A stretch of 45,723 nt of DNA from Bacteroidia bacterium (GTDB taxonomy: Bacteria > Bacteroidota > Bacteroidia > Bacteroidales > Azobacteroidaceae). Both the position numbers and the translations under genes were made by a program. Shown here piece after piece: positions 1-7,505 of the stretch (positions within the stretch are counted from its first letter, which is position 1; each line of letters starts with the position of its first letter). The stretch spans positions 1 through 45,723 of the forward strand of contig BNTT01000010.1 in assembly GCA_025996815.1 (NCBI GenBank), in the 5' to 3' direction. The notes beneath the pieces were generated by a model. That model did no database searches. It worked only from the letters and a program-made list of their open reading frames with translations, and was not told the DNA's origin.

Positions 1-87
1 TGCATTCGGGAGGGGATGTCCCTCGACTTGGTCATTAGAATCACCGGACTCTCCCCCGAAGAATTGAAAGGCTTCGGATTGGAATGA
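1..87 (+). CDS. C-terminal tail of an Rpn-like nuclease/transposase-family protein (partial)
   Basis: A reading frame is open from the window edge for 28 codons and ends in TGA. The tail contains EGMSLDLVIRITGLSPEELK, the kind of short helix-turn-helix-like end (EGM..D.I...TGLS.EE) seen at the C-terminus of Rpn/PD-(D/E)XK transposase-like proteins, which are common in Bacteroidales. The nuclease core would lie upstream of the window, so function cannot be judged here. A GC-rich hairpin follows the stop at once. Confidence 0.5.
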   Translation, partial: CIREGMSLDLVIRITGLSPEELKGFGLE

Positions 88-121
88 AAGTTCGCCCTCC
101 ATACGGAGGCGGGCTTTCCTT
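87..121 (+). terminator. Hairpin after the Rpn-like gene, probable terminator
   Basis: AAAG..CGCC.TCC (87-100) pairs with GGAGGCGGGCTTT (105-117) around a four-base ATAC loop, and a short pyrimidine run follows. It starts at the stop codon of the partial gene. The T run is weak, so termination is likely but not certain. Confidence 0.5.
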
Positions 122-247
122 TCGCGCCGCACTGCGCCGCACTGCGCTTCGCTTGTACGGGGTTATCAAAATTTTACGCCTTCCGGCGTAACAGATGAAA
201 CAAAATCGCAGAATATGGGTTTATTTTGATGCGGTTGCTCTAAAAAA

Positions 248-279
248 TTTGGTGGTTTAAAAAATAATGCTTACCTTTG
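248..279 (+). promoter_or_regulatory. Bacteroidota promoter of the giant T9SS protein
   Basis: TTTG at 248-251 and TACCTTTG at 272-279 are separated by 20 nt, matching the -33/-7 consensus of this phylum. Transcription would start near 286, about 320 nt before the start codon at 606, giving a very long leader that contains the rod element at 348-553. Confidence 0.8.
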
Positions 280-327
280 CCCCGTGATTTAGTAGAATTT
301 AGTAAAAACAATTAAAAAATTATCATT

Positions 328-362
328 ATGAAGACGTAAATGCAGTAATGCACACATTTTAA
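328..362 (+). other. Three consecutive micro-ORFs in the leader
   Basis: After the predicted transcription start come ATGAAGACGTAA (MKT, 328-339), ATGCAGTAA (MQ, 340-348) and an ATG at 348 overlapping the previous stop as TAATG (MHTF, stop at 362). The last one runs into the first stem of the rod element. Very short ORFs arise by chance in AT-rich DNA; the point of interest is that the other two rod leaders also carry one. Confidence 0.3.
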
Positions 363-553
363 ATTGGGAAAAGTGTTATAACTTTTATTCTTGAGCTTGA
401 AACTTCGCAAATTTCAACAATATCCAAGAAATAAAGTGAATACGCTTACGTTTCGGCGTTGGCATTACTCATTTTTATTTGGATATTAGGTATTGCGAAG
501 ACCACAAGCTCGGATAAAGTTAAGTTTTGTCCGCGCTTTTTTTATGTGTGTAT
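348..553 (+). ncRNA. Rod-shaped structured leader element, copy 1
   Basis: Nested pairings seen by eye: 348-357 with 544-553 (10 bp, one G-U); 366-376 with 533-543 (AAAAGTGT against GCGCTTTT, flanked by G-U pairs); 379-399 with 505-522 (GAGCTTG/CAAGCTC plus an AT-rich part with bulges); CTTCGCAA 403-410 with TTGCGAAG 493-500; ATATCCAA 420-427 with TTGGATAT 479-486; a weaker AT-rich stem; and an apical ACGC/GCGT at 442-445/456-459. The whole is one 206-nt rod. Its ends match those of copy 2 (29777-29983, minus). It lies between the promoter near 272 and the start codon at 606. The 3' strand ends in GCGC plus seven T, so the rod could also act as a large terminator or attenuator hairpin. Not recognised as a named RNA family. 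Confidence 0.7.
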
Positions 554-605
554 CCTTGAAGGACAAAAAAACAATTATAGTTTAAACACATAAATTTAAA
601 AAACA

Positions 606-3600
606 ATGAAACAGAAATTACAGAAGGCATCCCAAGGGATGCTCAATCAAGCGAAACGCTTCTCGCGTTTCATCTTTGCCGCGGTGCTGGCGTCTTCGAC
701 GCTGTCCGCGTTTGCACAGACTCTACCGTCCATCGGTTCGGTCGTCGTTAAGAACACATTCACGCCCATCTACAACGGTACGCAACAGCTGCCGCTTGTT
801 GGTGATTTGTCAATTATGGACAATTCAGGTGATCCTATTGTGAGCGGCGTCACCATCGCTATCGAAGGCACCTCCGTCAGTGACGGAACAGTAGCCGGAG
901 TTGTTAAAATTGAGGTCACCGGCGACGGTCTTAGTTATACCGGTAGCGGTGTGGCGACGTACTCGATTGCGAAAAAAATCCCGACAATTGCCGATTTGAC
1001 GGATATCACATTTCCGACGAGTGTCGTTTATGATGGAACCAACCACTCTAGCGACTGGTCCACGGCATCCTTTGGCCCGGATTTTCAGTCGCCCATGGTA
1101 GACGGTAGCATCACAAAGACGGTGAAGTATGGCACTGCCACATCTCTCCCTTTACCCGCCGGCACATACCCCGTAACGGTTGAGTTTCTGAATGACGGTG
1201 TTAATTTCACTGCAGGGACGGTTAATTTGGGCACTTACGAAATTACGAAAGCCACCCTGGTGGAAGGTACCCATTTGGATGCGATGACTTACACAAAGCC
1301 GTCGAGTAATAACACTTTTACTGGCACGCCAATAGGTGTTACCGGTAGCATGGCTCTTGATGGTACCTTCTCAGACGCTAGCATCACATTCACGGTGAAG
1401 TATAACGGTAGCACAACCATCCCTACCGATGTCGGCTCGTACACCGTAACGGCTGACATTGCGAACGGTGATAATTTCAGTGACGGGACGATTACTTTGA
1501 GCACTTTCACCATTGACCCGGAAGACGTCGCAAGTGCTATTACATTTAGTCCAGCTAGTTCTGTGTACACTGGCTCACCACTGACGCCTGCGATTACGGT
1601 CATAAACGCTGCAACGGGTGCCACACTGGTTGAGGACGTTGACTACACTGCTGTCTACAGCAGCAATATAGATGTGTCAATAGGTACAGCTACCGTGACA
1701 ATTTCTGGTATAGGAAATTATAATTCCACAAGCTCGGAGACTTTCAACATTACCGAGAAAAGCCTCAATACTACAGATATTGATGTTACATTTCCTACTG
1801 CACCTTCTCCATCTTCTCCAGTTTTTACGTACAATAGCTTAGTACAGACGCCTCCGATTATTGTCAGAGATAATTCACGGGGTGCCGCCCCCGGAGCACT
1901 ACTGGTTGCGGGCATTGACTACGAAACTGCACTCGTGTACAACAACAATCAAGATGCGGAAGTAGGAGCAGAGGTGGTAATTACCGGTAAGGGGAATTAT
2001 GACCCGATGACTGATAAAACGGTGCCTTTCACCATTGCCAAAAAAGTGCTTACCATTAACAACGTCGCAATTGCGTCGAAAACTTTTAATAACTCCTCGG
2101 CCACTGGGGCTGTAACCCTATCATTCACCGGGGAGGTACCCGGCGAAACCCTTGCACCCGGAACCATTGGCGGCGGTGATGATTACGAAATTGTCGCGAA
2201 TTTTGACAACGCCACCGCGGGATTAGGCAAATCTGTTCACGGCACCGTTGAGCTTGACCCGGCTGGACCCCTTGGAAAGAATTACACCTTTGCATCGGGC
2301 TTAATCACCGACCTTCCCAGTGGTCTGACAGCGGATATTAACAAGAAGCCACCCTTTACCGTTACGCCTGATGATTTGCTCGTAAAAGACTTCAGTGCCA
2401 GCGCTTCCAACCTCTATACATTCGATTTGAATCTCCTCGTGATATCTGACCTCGATGCAGGCCCAAGGAGCTACGCCAAAGTGGATTCTGTCGTTGACGG
2501 TAGTGTTCACTTTGGTCCCGTCAGCTTAAGCGGCACAGACAATCGCACATTGAGCTATACCCTTACCGCAGGGACGGATCTTGGGGGTGCTGGCAGTGCA
2601 GCGATTACCGTTAAGGTCGCAACGCCGAACTATGATACTGCTACGGTGAGCTTGCCAATCGTCTTTACGAACAAAATAATAGAAACCCTCAATTTTGCTA
2701 TAACAGACACGACGGTAACTTACGGTGCCCCAAAAGTCGTATGCCCAGCAATACCAGGTGCGAACAACCATGGCGCCATTGTCTACTCTTCTACCGCCCC
2801 AACCGTTGCCGATGTTAATTTCAACGGTGAAGTTACGATTAAAGGTAAAGGCTCGGCAACCATTACGGCGACGATAGCAAGTGATGCTGATTATACCGGA
2901 GCAGTGGCAAGTTATGAGCTTACGGTGGAGCCGGCACCCCTCACTGTGACAGCATTGCCTCAAACTATTGAGAGAGGTGCCGGTCCTATTGCCGTTGCTT
3001 CTCCTACTTCTGTTTATTCTACTGCTCCTACTACTGTGGAATACAGTGGCTGGGTGAATGACGAAGATGAAAGCGTTTTGGATACGGATCCCGTACTGGA
3101 TTGCGCCAATCTTTATACTTCGGCGGGAGAGGATTTTGGTGCAATTACTTTCTTGACGGAAGCAGAGGCCGCAAACTACAAGGTGACCTCTATACCCGGC
3201 GATCTGACCGTAGCCGATGTTCCGGAAATAACTAATGCTACAGCTGTAGGAGACGACTCAGAAGTAATTGTGAGGATTGTTAGCGAAACTGACAACTACG
3301 ATCCAATTACCAAATACAAAGTGACACTGACACCGGTAGATCCCGCCGATCCCGCTATAGTGGTCGAAAGACCAGTACCCAGTCCTATTCGCGTACCGGC
3401 AATCAATGGAAAAGAATATACCGTTGAGGTAGAAGCATTTAATAATGTAGGTACTAATTGGGGTCCTGCATACACAATCGCTGGTACGGTAACGCCTAGG
3501 GCAGAGGACACAAGGGCAGCGACAGCACCGAGCAACATCGTTGCCGTAGCAGACACAGCTAAGGCAACGGTAACGTTCGACGCCGCCGATCCGGGCAATC

Positions 3601-4373
3601 CAGCCAAGACAATCACCGGTTACACGGTAAGGTCAACCCCTCACGGCATCGAAAAAACCGGCACGGGAACCTCCATCATAGTAACCGGCTTGACCCCCGA
3701 CACCACCTACACCTTCAAGGTAACGGTAAACTTTGACGATGAATCGGGTATGACATCTGTACCTTCTAATGCGGTAACGATTCTGGCACCAGCAACAGAT
3801 ACGGATCCGGAACCAAACCCGACGGCACCGACCATTGATAATGTTACAAAAGGCACTGCAGGCGACGGTAAGGCAACAGTAGCGTTCACTGCCCATAACG
3901 AAGGCAAGGCAGTTACCAAGTACACGGTAGTGTCCAACCCCGGAAACATCTCAAAAGAAGACGCAGAAAGCCCCATCACAGTGGAAGGCTTGACCCCCGG
4001 CGAAACCTACACCTTCACGGTGACGGTAACCTTTGAAGATGGCACAACTCCTCTGACCTCGGATCCTTCTGAATCCTTAAAACTGGAAGAAAGTGAAGAA
4101 CCGGGTGAACCAGGTGAACCGGGCGATGGCACAGGCCTCCCCGACGTGGAAGAAGTTGCAACAGCGAAGTTGTATCCCAACCCGGCAACCGAAAGTGTAA
4201 CAATCACCGGCTTGCAAGGCAACGAAACGATACGCTTCTATGATGCAAACGGTCGCGCAGTGCTCACGCACAAAGCGAAAAATTCTGTGGAAGTTATCCC
4301 GGTAAGCCAATTGCAAAAAGGTATTTACATCGTGCGCATTGGCACAAAAGCATTGAAGTTAGTGAAGATTTGA
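606..4373 (+). CDS. Giant secreted repeat protein with MBG/Ig-like and FN3 domains and T9SS sorting domain
   Basis: This 1255-residue protein is probably exported to the cell surface by the type IX system. It starts with a long signal peptide (about residues 1-38, ending SAFAQ). Residues about 120-870 hold a series of MBG/YDG-type Ig-like repeats (YDGT, YTGSPLTP, GNY, YEIT/FTI repeat ends). Three fibronectin type III-like domains follow (about 871-970, 970-1062 and 1072-1160, each with GLTP.TTYTF-like turns), then an acidic GEPGEPGD linker and a type A C-terminal sorting domain (about 1182-1255: YPNPATESVTI ... KGIYIVRIG ... KLVKI). No catalytic domain is seen, so adhesion or a surface-layer role is an inference. 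The ATG at 606 is chosen because it directly precedes the signal peptide and follows an A-rich stretch. It sits 52 nt after the rod element. A strong terminator follows. Confidence 0.9.
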   Translation: MKQKLQKASQGMLNQAKRFSRFIFAAVLASSTLSAFAQTLPSIGSVVVKNTFTPIYNGTQQLPLVGDLSIMDNSGDPIVSGVTIAIEGTSVSDGTVAGVVKIEVTGDGLSYTGSGVATYSIAKKIPTIADLTDITFPTSVVYDGTNHSSDWSTASFGPDFQSPMVDGSITKTVKYGTATSLPLPAGTYPVTVEFLNDGVNFTAGTVNLGTYEITKATLVEGTHLDAMTYTKPSSNNTFTGTPIGVTGSMALDGTFSDASITFTVKYNGSTTIPTDVGSYTVTADIANGDNFSDGTITLSTFTIDPEDVASAITFSPASSVYTGSPLTPAITVINAATGATLVEDVDYTAVYSSNIDVSIGTATVTISGIGNYNSTSSETFNITEKSLNTTDIDVTFPTAPSPSSPVFTYNSLVQTPPIIVRDNSRGAAPGALLVAGIDYETALVYNNNQDAEVGAEVVITGKGNYDPMTDKTVPFTIAKKVLTINNVAIASKTFNNSSATGAVTLSFTGEVPGETLAPGTIGGGDDYEIVANFDNATAGLGKSVHGTVELDPAGPLGKNYTFASGLITDLPSGLTADINKKPPFTVTPDDLLVKDFSASASNLYTFDLNLLVISDLDAGPRSYAKVDSVVDGSVHFGPVSLSGTDNRTLSYTLTAGTDLGGAGSAAITVKVATPNYDTATVSLPIVFTNKIIETLNFAITDTTVTYGAPKVVCPAIPGANNHGAIVYSSTAPTVADVNFNGEVTIKGKGSATITATIASDADYTGAVASYELTVEPAPLTVTALPQTIERGAGPIAVASPTSVYSTAPTTVEYSGWVNDEDESVLDTDPVLDCANLYTSAGEDFGAITFLTEAEAANYKVTSIPGDLTVADVPEITNATAVGDDSEVIVRIVSETDNYDPITKYKVTLTPVDPADPAIVVERPVPSPIRVPAINGKEYTVEVEAFNNVGTNWGPAYTIAGTVTPRAEDTRAATAPSNIVAVADTAKATVTFDAADPGNPAKTITGYTVRSTPHGIEKTGTGTSIIVTGLTPDTTYTFKVTVNFDDESGMTSVPSNAVTILAPATDTDPEPNPTAPTIDNVTKGTAGDGKATVAFTAHNEGKAVTKYTVVSNPGNISKEDAESPITVEGLTPGETYTFTVTVTFEDGTTPLTSDPSESLKLEESEEPGEPGEPGDGTGLPDVEEVATAKLYPNPATESVTITGLQGNETIRFYDANGRAVLTHKAKNSVEVIPVSQLQKGIYIVRIGTKALKLVKI

Positions 4374-4395
4374 TAAAAAATAAATCTATTGTGCG

Positions 4396-4432
4396 GCAGA
4401 GGCGAAGTGATTTCGGCTCTGCTGTTTTTTTT
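4396..4432 (+). terminator. Intrinsic terminator of the T9SS protein gene
   Basis: GCAGAG..CGAA pairs with TTCG..CTCTGC across 4396-4422 and is followed by an eight-base T run from 4425. Confidence 0.85.
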
Positions 4433-4455
4433 CTACCAATATAGTGTGCCTAACC
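4429..4455. repeat. 27-nt sequence shared with 9729-9755
   Basis: TTTTCTACCAATATA followed by one variable base and TGTGCCTAACC occurs here just after a terminator, and again at 9729-9755 at the end of a broken restriction gene next to the IS110 element. The two copies differ at one base (G here, T there), and the flanks on both sides are unrelated. Confidence 0.7.
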
Positions 4456-4545
4456 GCAAAAGAGATTTCCACATAAATTAAGATGCGTTTGCCCTGAAAA
4501 AAAGAATTAGCCGTAATTCGTAATTTTTAATTCGTAATTTTTTTG

Positions 4546-4553
4546 TACCTTTG
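4546..4553 (+). promoter_or_regulatory. -7 box for hisIE
   Basis: TACCTTTG followed by GCAGCG; transcription would start near 4560. No clear TTTG is seen 20 nt upstream. The leader to the ATG at 4570 would be only about ten bases, without a Shine-Dalgarno sequence. Confidence 0.7.
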
Positions 4554-4569
4554 CAGCGATTTCTTGATT

Positions 4570-5175
4570 ATGGACAGTATGAATTTGGATTTCAGTAAAA
4601 TGGGCGGGCTAATCCCCGCTGTCATTCAGGACAACACCACGTCGAAGGTGCTGATGCTCGGTTTTATGAATCCGGAGGCGTTGGCGAAGACGGAGGAGAC
4701 GGGCAAGGTAACGTTTTTTAGTCGCACCAAAAATCGCTTGTGGACGAAGGGCGAGGAGAGCGGCAATTTCCTGAACGTGGTGTCTATCGCCGAAGATTGC
4801 GACCGCGACACGTTGCTGGTCAAGGTTGAGCCGGTGGGTCCGGTTTGCCACACGGGTGCCGACACCTGTTTCAACGAAACGAACAGCGAAGACATCCTCT
4901 TTCTGCGCTATTTGCAGGATTTCATCGACCGCCGCCACAGGGAGATGCCGGAAGGGTCATACACCACGTCGCTATTCGCGAAGGGCATCAACCGGATGGC
5001 GCAAAAAGTGGGCGAAGAAGCCGTCGAAACGGTCATCGAAGCGATGGCAGGCAACGACGAACGGCTGATTTACGAGGCTTCCGACCTCGTCTATCACCTG
5101 ATTGTGCTCCTCTCCTCCAAGGGCTATCGCCTCGAAGATTTGGCGAATGAACTGAAAAAAAGACACAATAAATAA
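4570..5175 (+). CDS. hisIE: Bifunctional phosphoribosyl-AMP cyclohydrolase / phosphoribosyl-ATP pyrophosphatase
   Basis: This cytoplasmic enzyme catalyses the second and third steps of histidine synthesis: removal of pyrophosphate from phosphoribosyl-ATP, then ring opening of phosphoribosyl-AMP. The N-terminal half is HisI, with the metal-site segment DCDRDTLLVKVEPVGPVCHTG followed by a further Cys (TCF). The C-terminal half is HisE, with the KVGEEAVETVIEA helix and the SDLVYHLIVLL helix. The length of 201 residues is normal for the fusion. I start at ATG 4570 because a TTG at 4543 lies inside the promoter; ATG 4579 is an alternative. No other his genes are in the window, so the rest of the pathway is elsewhere. 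The lipoprotein gene begins 21 nt downstream and may be co-transcribed. Confidence 0.93.
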   Translation: MDSMNLDFSKMGGLIPAVIQDNTTSKVLMLGFMNPEALAKTEETGKVTFFSRTKNRLWTKGEESGNFLNVVSIAEDCDRDTLLVKVEPVGPVCHTGADTCFNETNSEDILFLRYLQDFIDRRHREMPEGSYTTSLFAKGINRMAQKVGEEAVETVIEAMAGNDERLIYEASDLVYHLIVLLSSKGYRLEDLANELKKRHNK

Positions 5176-5196
5176 AATACGAAATACAACAACAAA

Positions 5197-6192
5197 ATGA
5201 AAAAGATATTTTTATTTATTTTGACAACGCTGACGGTGTTCGGCAGTTGCGATAAAGAAAAGGGGGCTGACGCTATAATCCCTGACCCTCCCCCCCCTGC
5301 CCCTACGTTAGAGGTGGATAAAACAAGTATTGTGGCTGAGGATACGCCGTCTAACTATAACATTGCCGTAACGAGCAACGGTACGTGGACAGTTGTTGTT
5401 GGAAATGAGGGTCCACAGTGGTGCACGGTCAACCCCACTTTCGGCACAGGCAACAAAACTGTTACGCTCACTGTGGCTGGAAATCTGTCGCAAAGTAAAC
5501 GCCATGCCCGCCTTCAGTTTTCGTCGGGAGCACTCACCCAAGAGGTTGCTGTTTCACAATACATGGATTATGATAAATTAGAGTTGAATCTGGTCGTCGT
5601 ACCGGGCAGCAGTAGTTTCAAAATTGGAAGATATGAGGTAACGCAGAAACTTTGGGGGAGGGTGATGGGCAATTCGCCCGACCAGTCAGCAGAGAGGCAA
5701 GCCACACTCAAATATGGCTACGGCGACAATTATCCGTTGTATTATGTCAATTACACTGATGCACAGGAGTTTATGGTCGCGCTCAATGAATTGACCGGCA
5801 AAAAATTCCGATTACCCACCAACACGGAATGGATGTATGCCGCCACGGGCGGACAAAGCTCGCGCGGCTACCTCTACAGCGGCAGCAATAGCATTGATGA
5901 CGTGGCGTGGTATTGGCCGGATATGGACCCTTTAAGACCTAACCTGCCCACCGCCGGCCTCGACGTTGGCACACACGAAGTTGGTGGTAAAGCCCCCAAC
6001 GAGTTAGGGCTTCATGATATGACCGGCAACGTATGGGAATGGTGTAGCGGGAGTCCCGACCCTACGCAGTTTGAGTATCGCGGCGGCAGTTGGTTCAATT
6101 TTGCGAGAGAGTGTGTTTTACCGGCTTATGGCAGCCACGAGTCGGGCATTCGCCTCTTCAACGTAGGCTTCCGCCTGTTGCTGCCGCAATAA
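5197..6192 (+). CDS. Lipoprotein with BACON domain and sulfatase-modifying-factor-like domain
   Basis: The 331-residue product begins with a lipoprotein signal (lipobox VFGSC, Cys about residue 18). A BACON-type Ig-like domain follows (about 36-125: NGTWTV, WCTVNP, G.G.....VT), then a formylglycine-generating-enzyme/SUMF1-like fold (about 140-331: YEVTQKLWGRVMGNSP, FRLPTNTEWMYAATGG, GLHDMTGNVWEWC, YRGGSWF). In true formylglycine-generating enzymes a catalytic Cys follows the GGS motif by three positions; here that position is Asn (GGSWFN), while the second Cys position is kept (AREC). Sulfatase activation is therefore unlikely. BACON suggests surface or glycan binding. A poly-C tract lies near the N-terminus (from about 5288) and could be slippery. 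Role unknown. Confidence 0.8.
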   Translation: MKKIFLFILTTLTVFGSCDKEKGADAIIPDPPPPAPTLEVDKTSIVAEDTPSNYNIAVTSNGTWTVVVGNEGPQWCTVNPTFGTGNKTVTLTVAGNLSQSKRHARLQFSSGALTQEVAVSQYMDYDKLELNLVVVPGSSSFKIGRYEVTQKLWGRVMGNSPDQSAERQATLKYGYGDNYPLYYVNYTDAQEFMVALNELTGKKFRLPTNTEWMYAATGGQSSRGYLYSGSNSIDDVAWYWPDMDPLRPNLPTAGLDVGTHEVGGKAPNELGLHDMTGNVWEWCSGSPDPTQFEYRGGSWFNFARECVLPAYGSHESGIRLFNVGFRLLLPQ

Positions 6193-6243
6193 ACGGGTTA
6201 CGCATTTTTTTTAGTAGATAATTTGAAAAAAAATGAAAAATTA

Positions 6244-6275
6244 TTTGGCAGTAATAAAAAAAAGTATTACCTTTG
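6244..6275 (+). promoter_or_regulatory. Promoter of the 6318-8801 three-gene unit
   Basis: TTTG at 6244-6247 and TACCTTTG at 6268-6275 with a 20-nt spacer: a full match to the Bacteroidota consensus. Confidence 0.85.
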
Positions 6276-6317
6276 CGCGGAAAAAACATTTAATGTACTT
6301 TTAAAACATAAAAAAAC

Positions 6318-6599
6318 ATGGCAAAATTAACGTCTTTTGCTCACCAGAGAGCAATTTTGGAACAGTTGTTATCGAACTTGTCCGAATTGGAAATCAAGTT
6401 CAAGGAAGTGGTTGACCAGCATGAAGAACTCGTGGAGTCGCTCTACGAGGAGCAAGGCTTGATGGAAGAAACCTATCAAGACTACAAAGTGGCCTGCGTG
6501 CAACCGATTACAGCCGCTTTGGCGGAAGTGACTGCGCGGATACAGGAAGAAAGTATCCCCTTCGTGGAAAAAGAAATTGATTTTCTTTCATCGCACTAA
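6318..6599 (+). CDS. Small acidic helical (coiled-coil-like) protein
   Basis: This 93-residue protein has no signal peptide or membrane segment. Its sequence is almost all helix-forming, with heptad-like spacing (AILEQLLSNLSELEIKFKEVV; LVESLYEEQGLMEETYQDY) and many Glu residues. I do not recognise the family. It is the first gene behind a strong promoter and lies 24 nt before the HU-LysM membrane protein, so the two probably act together, perhaps as an adaptor. That is inference from position only. Confidence 0.7.
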   Translation: MAKLTSFAHQRAILEQLLSNLSELEIKFKEVVDQHEELVESLYEEQGLMEETYQDYKVACVQPITAALAEVTARIQEESIPFVEKEIDFLSSH

Positions 6600-6623
6600 A
6601 CAAGCACAACTAACATAAGAATA

Positions 6624-7502
6624 ATGACGCAAGAAGAACTACAGGCGACTATTTCGGCTACCCTGAAAAAGGGTGAACGTATAATAATTCCGGGTTTGGG
6701 CTATCTCGAACTTCAGGAGTTGGCGGGGCGGCGTTCGGCAGCGTTTAAGGCTGCTACGCCGGACAACGCTGTCATGCAAAGTCTGTCGGGGACACCCGCG
6801 AATAGTCTTGCCTTCATTGCGGCTGCCCAGGAGATTATCTCCGACCCATTGAGTGCCAATCAGCCGGTGAATTTGCCGGAGATAGGCACTTTCAAGCCGA
6901 TAGTAAGTGACCGCGGCGTTCGGGTGCTCTATACGGTGGCGACGCCGCTGCGGAAGGTGCTGAACGAAGGTCTGCCACCGGTTACGACAACTACGACTAC
7001 AACTACTAAGCCTGTGATTACGGCTAAGCCTGTGATTACAACCACAACCACAACTACGACCACGACTCGGGATGTTAGAGGGGTGCAGGGTGGTGTTAAG
7101 AAAGTAGACCCGGAGCCTGAAAAAGGGGGTGATGAGCCTCGTGTGCCGAAAAAGTTTGCGTTCCATGCAGATGCTCGTGAGGCTTTGATTGCACTGTGTG
7201 CGGTGTTGCTCCTCGCTATTGTGGTCGCCTTTTTTTCTTTGGAAAGGGAGGCGGCAGAGGCAAAGTTGCCGGAGGTAACTAATTTGATGGATGAGGCGGA
7301 GCGTCACTATGGCAATACCGCCTATTGGTCATATATATATGAAGCCAACAGGAGCATCATCAATTCGCCGCTGAATGTGCCTAAAACACTGAAATTGACC
7401 TATCCCGATTTGTCGGAACAGGGCATTGATGTGAAAAATCCCGCCGAGATAAAAAAAGCGGAATTGAAGGGGAGTATAATTTTGAAACAGATAAACAAAT
7501 AA
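6624..7502 (+). CDS. Membrane-anchored HU-domain protein with periplasmic LysM-like module
   Basis: Residues about 1-115 resemble the bacterial HU/CCDC81-type DNA-binding domain of Bacteroidota (TQEELQATISATLKKGERIIIPGLG ... PEIGTF). Next come a threonine-rich linker (about 117-150, encoded by repeated ACN codons and a 12-nt duplicated unit), a basic stretch, one transmembrane helix (about 187-208: ALIALCAVLLLAIVVAFF) and a C-terminal LysM-like module (about 220-292: YGNTAYWSYIYEANRSII..PLNVP.TLKL). The predicted topology puts the DNA-binding end in the cytoplasm and the peptidoglycan-binding end in the periplasm, suggesting a chromosome-to-wall tether; this is inferred, not shown. The stop is three bases before the next gene. 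Confidence 0.8.
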   Translation: MTQEELQATISATLKKGERIIIPGLGYLELQELAGRRSAAFKAATPDNAVMQSLSGTPANSLAFIAAAQEIISDPLSANQPVNLPEIGTFKPIVSDRGVRVLYTVATPLRKVLNEGLPPVTTTTTTTTKPVITAKPVITTTTTTTTTTRDVRGVQGGVKKVDPEPEKGGDEPRVPKKFAFHADAREALIALCAVLLLAIVVAFFSLEREAAEAKLPEVTNLMDEAERHYGNTAYWSYIYEANRSIINSPLNVPKTLKLTYPDLSEQGIDVKNPAEIKKAELKGSIILKQINK

Positions 7503-7505
7503 TCA

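Noticed and set aside
348..553. Rod elements as integron attC sites
   Set aside because: They lack the RYYYAAC/GTTRRRY ends, are about 207 nt, lie in both orientations upstream of genes, and no integrase gene is seen.
348..553. Rod elements as simple MITEs with terminal inverted repeats
   Set aside because: Copies 1 and 2 have unrelated interiors that nevertheless stay paired, and no target-site duplication is evident. It is not fully excluded, so it is kept as an alternative.
348..553. Rod elements called outright as 6S RNA
   Set aside because: The single-rod shape fits 6S, but three copies each placed in a protein-gene leader do not. It needs a covariance search before naming.
2526..2963. 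Minus-strand ORFs inside the giant T9SS gene
   Set aside because: They lack promoters and domains and lie opposite Ig-like repeats with clear coding character.
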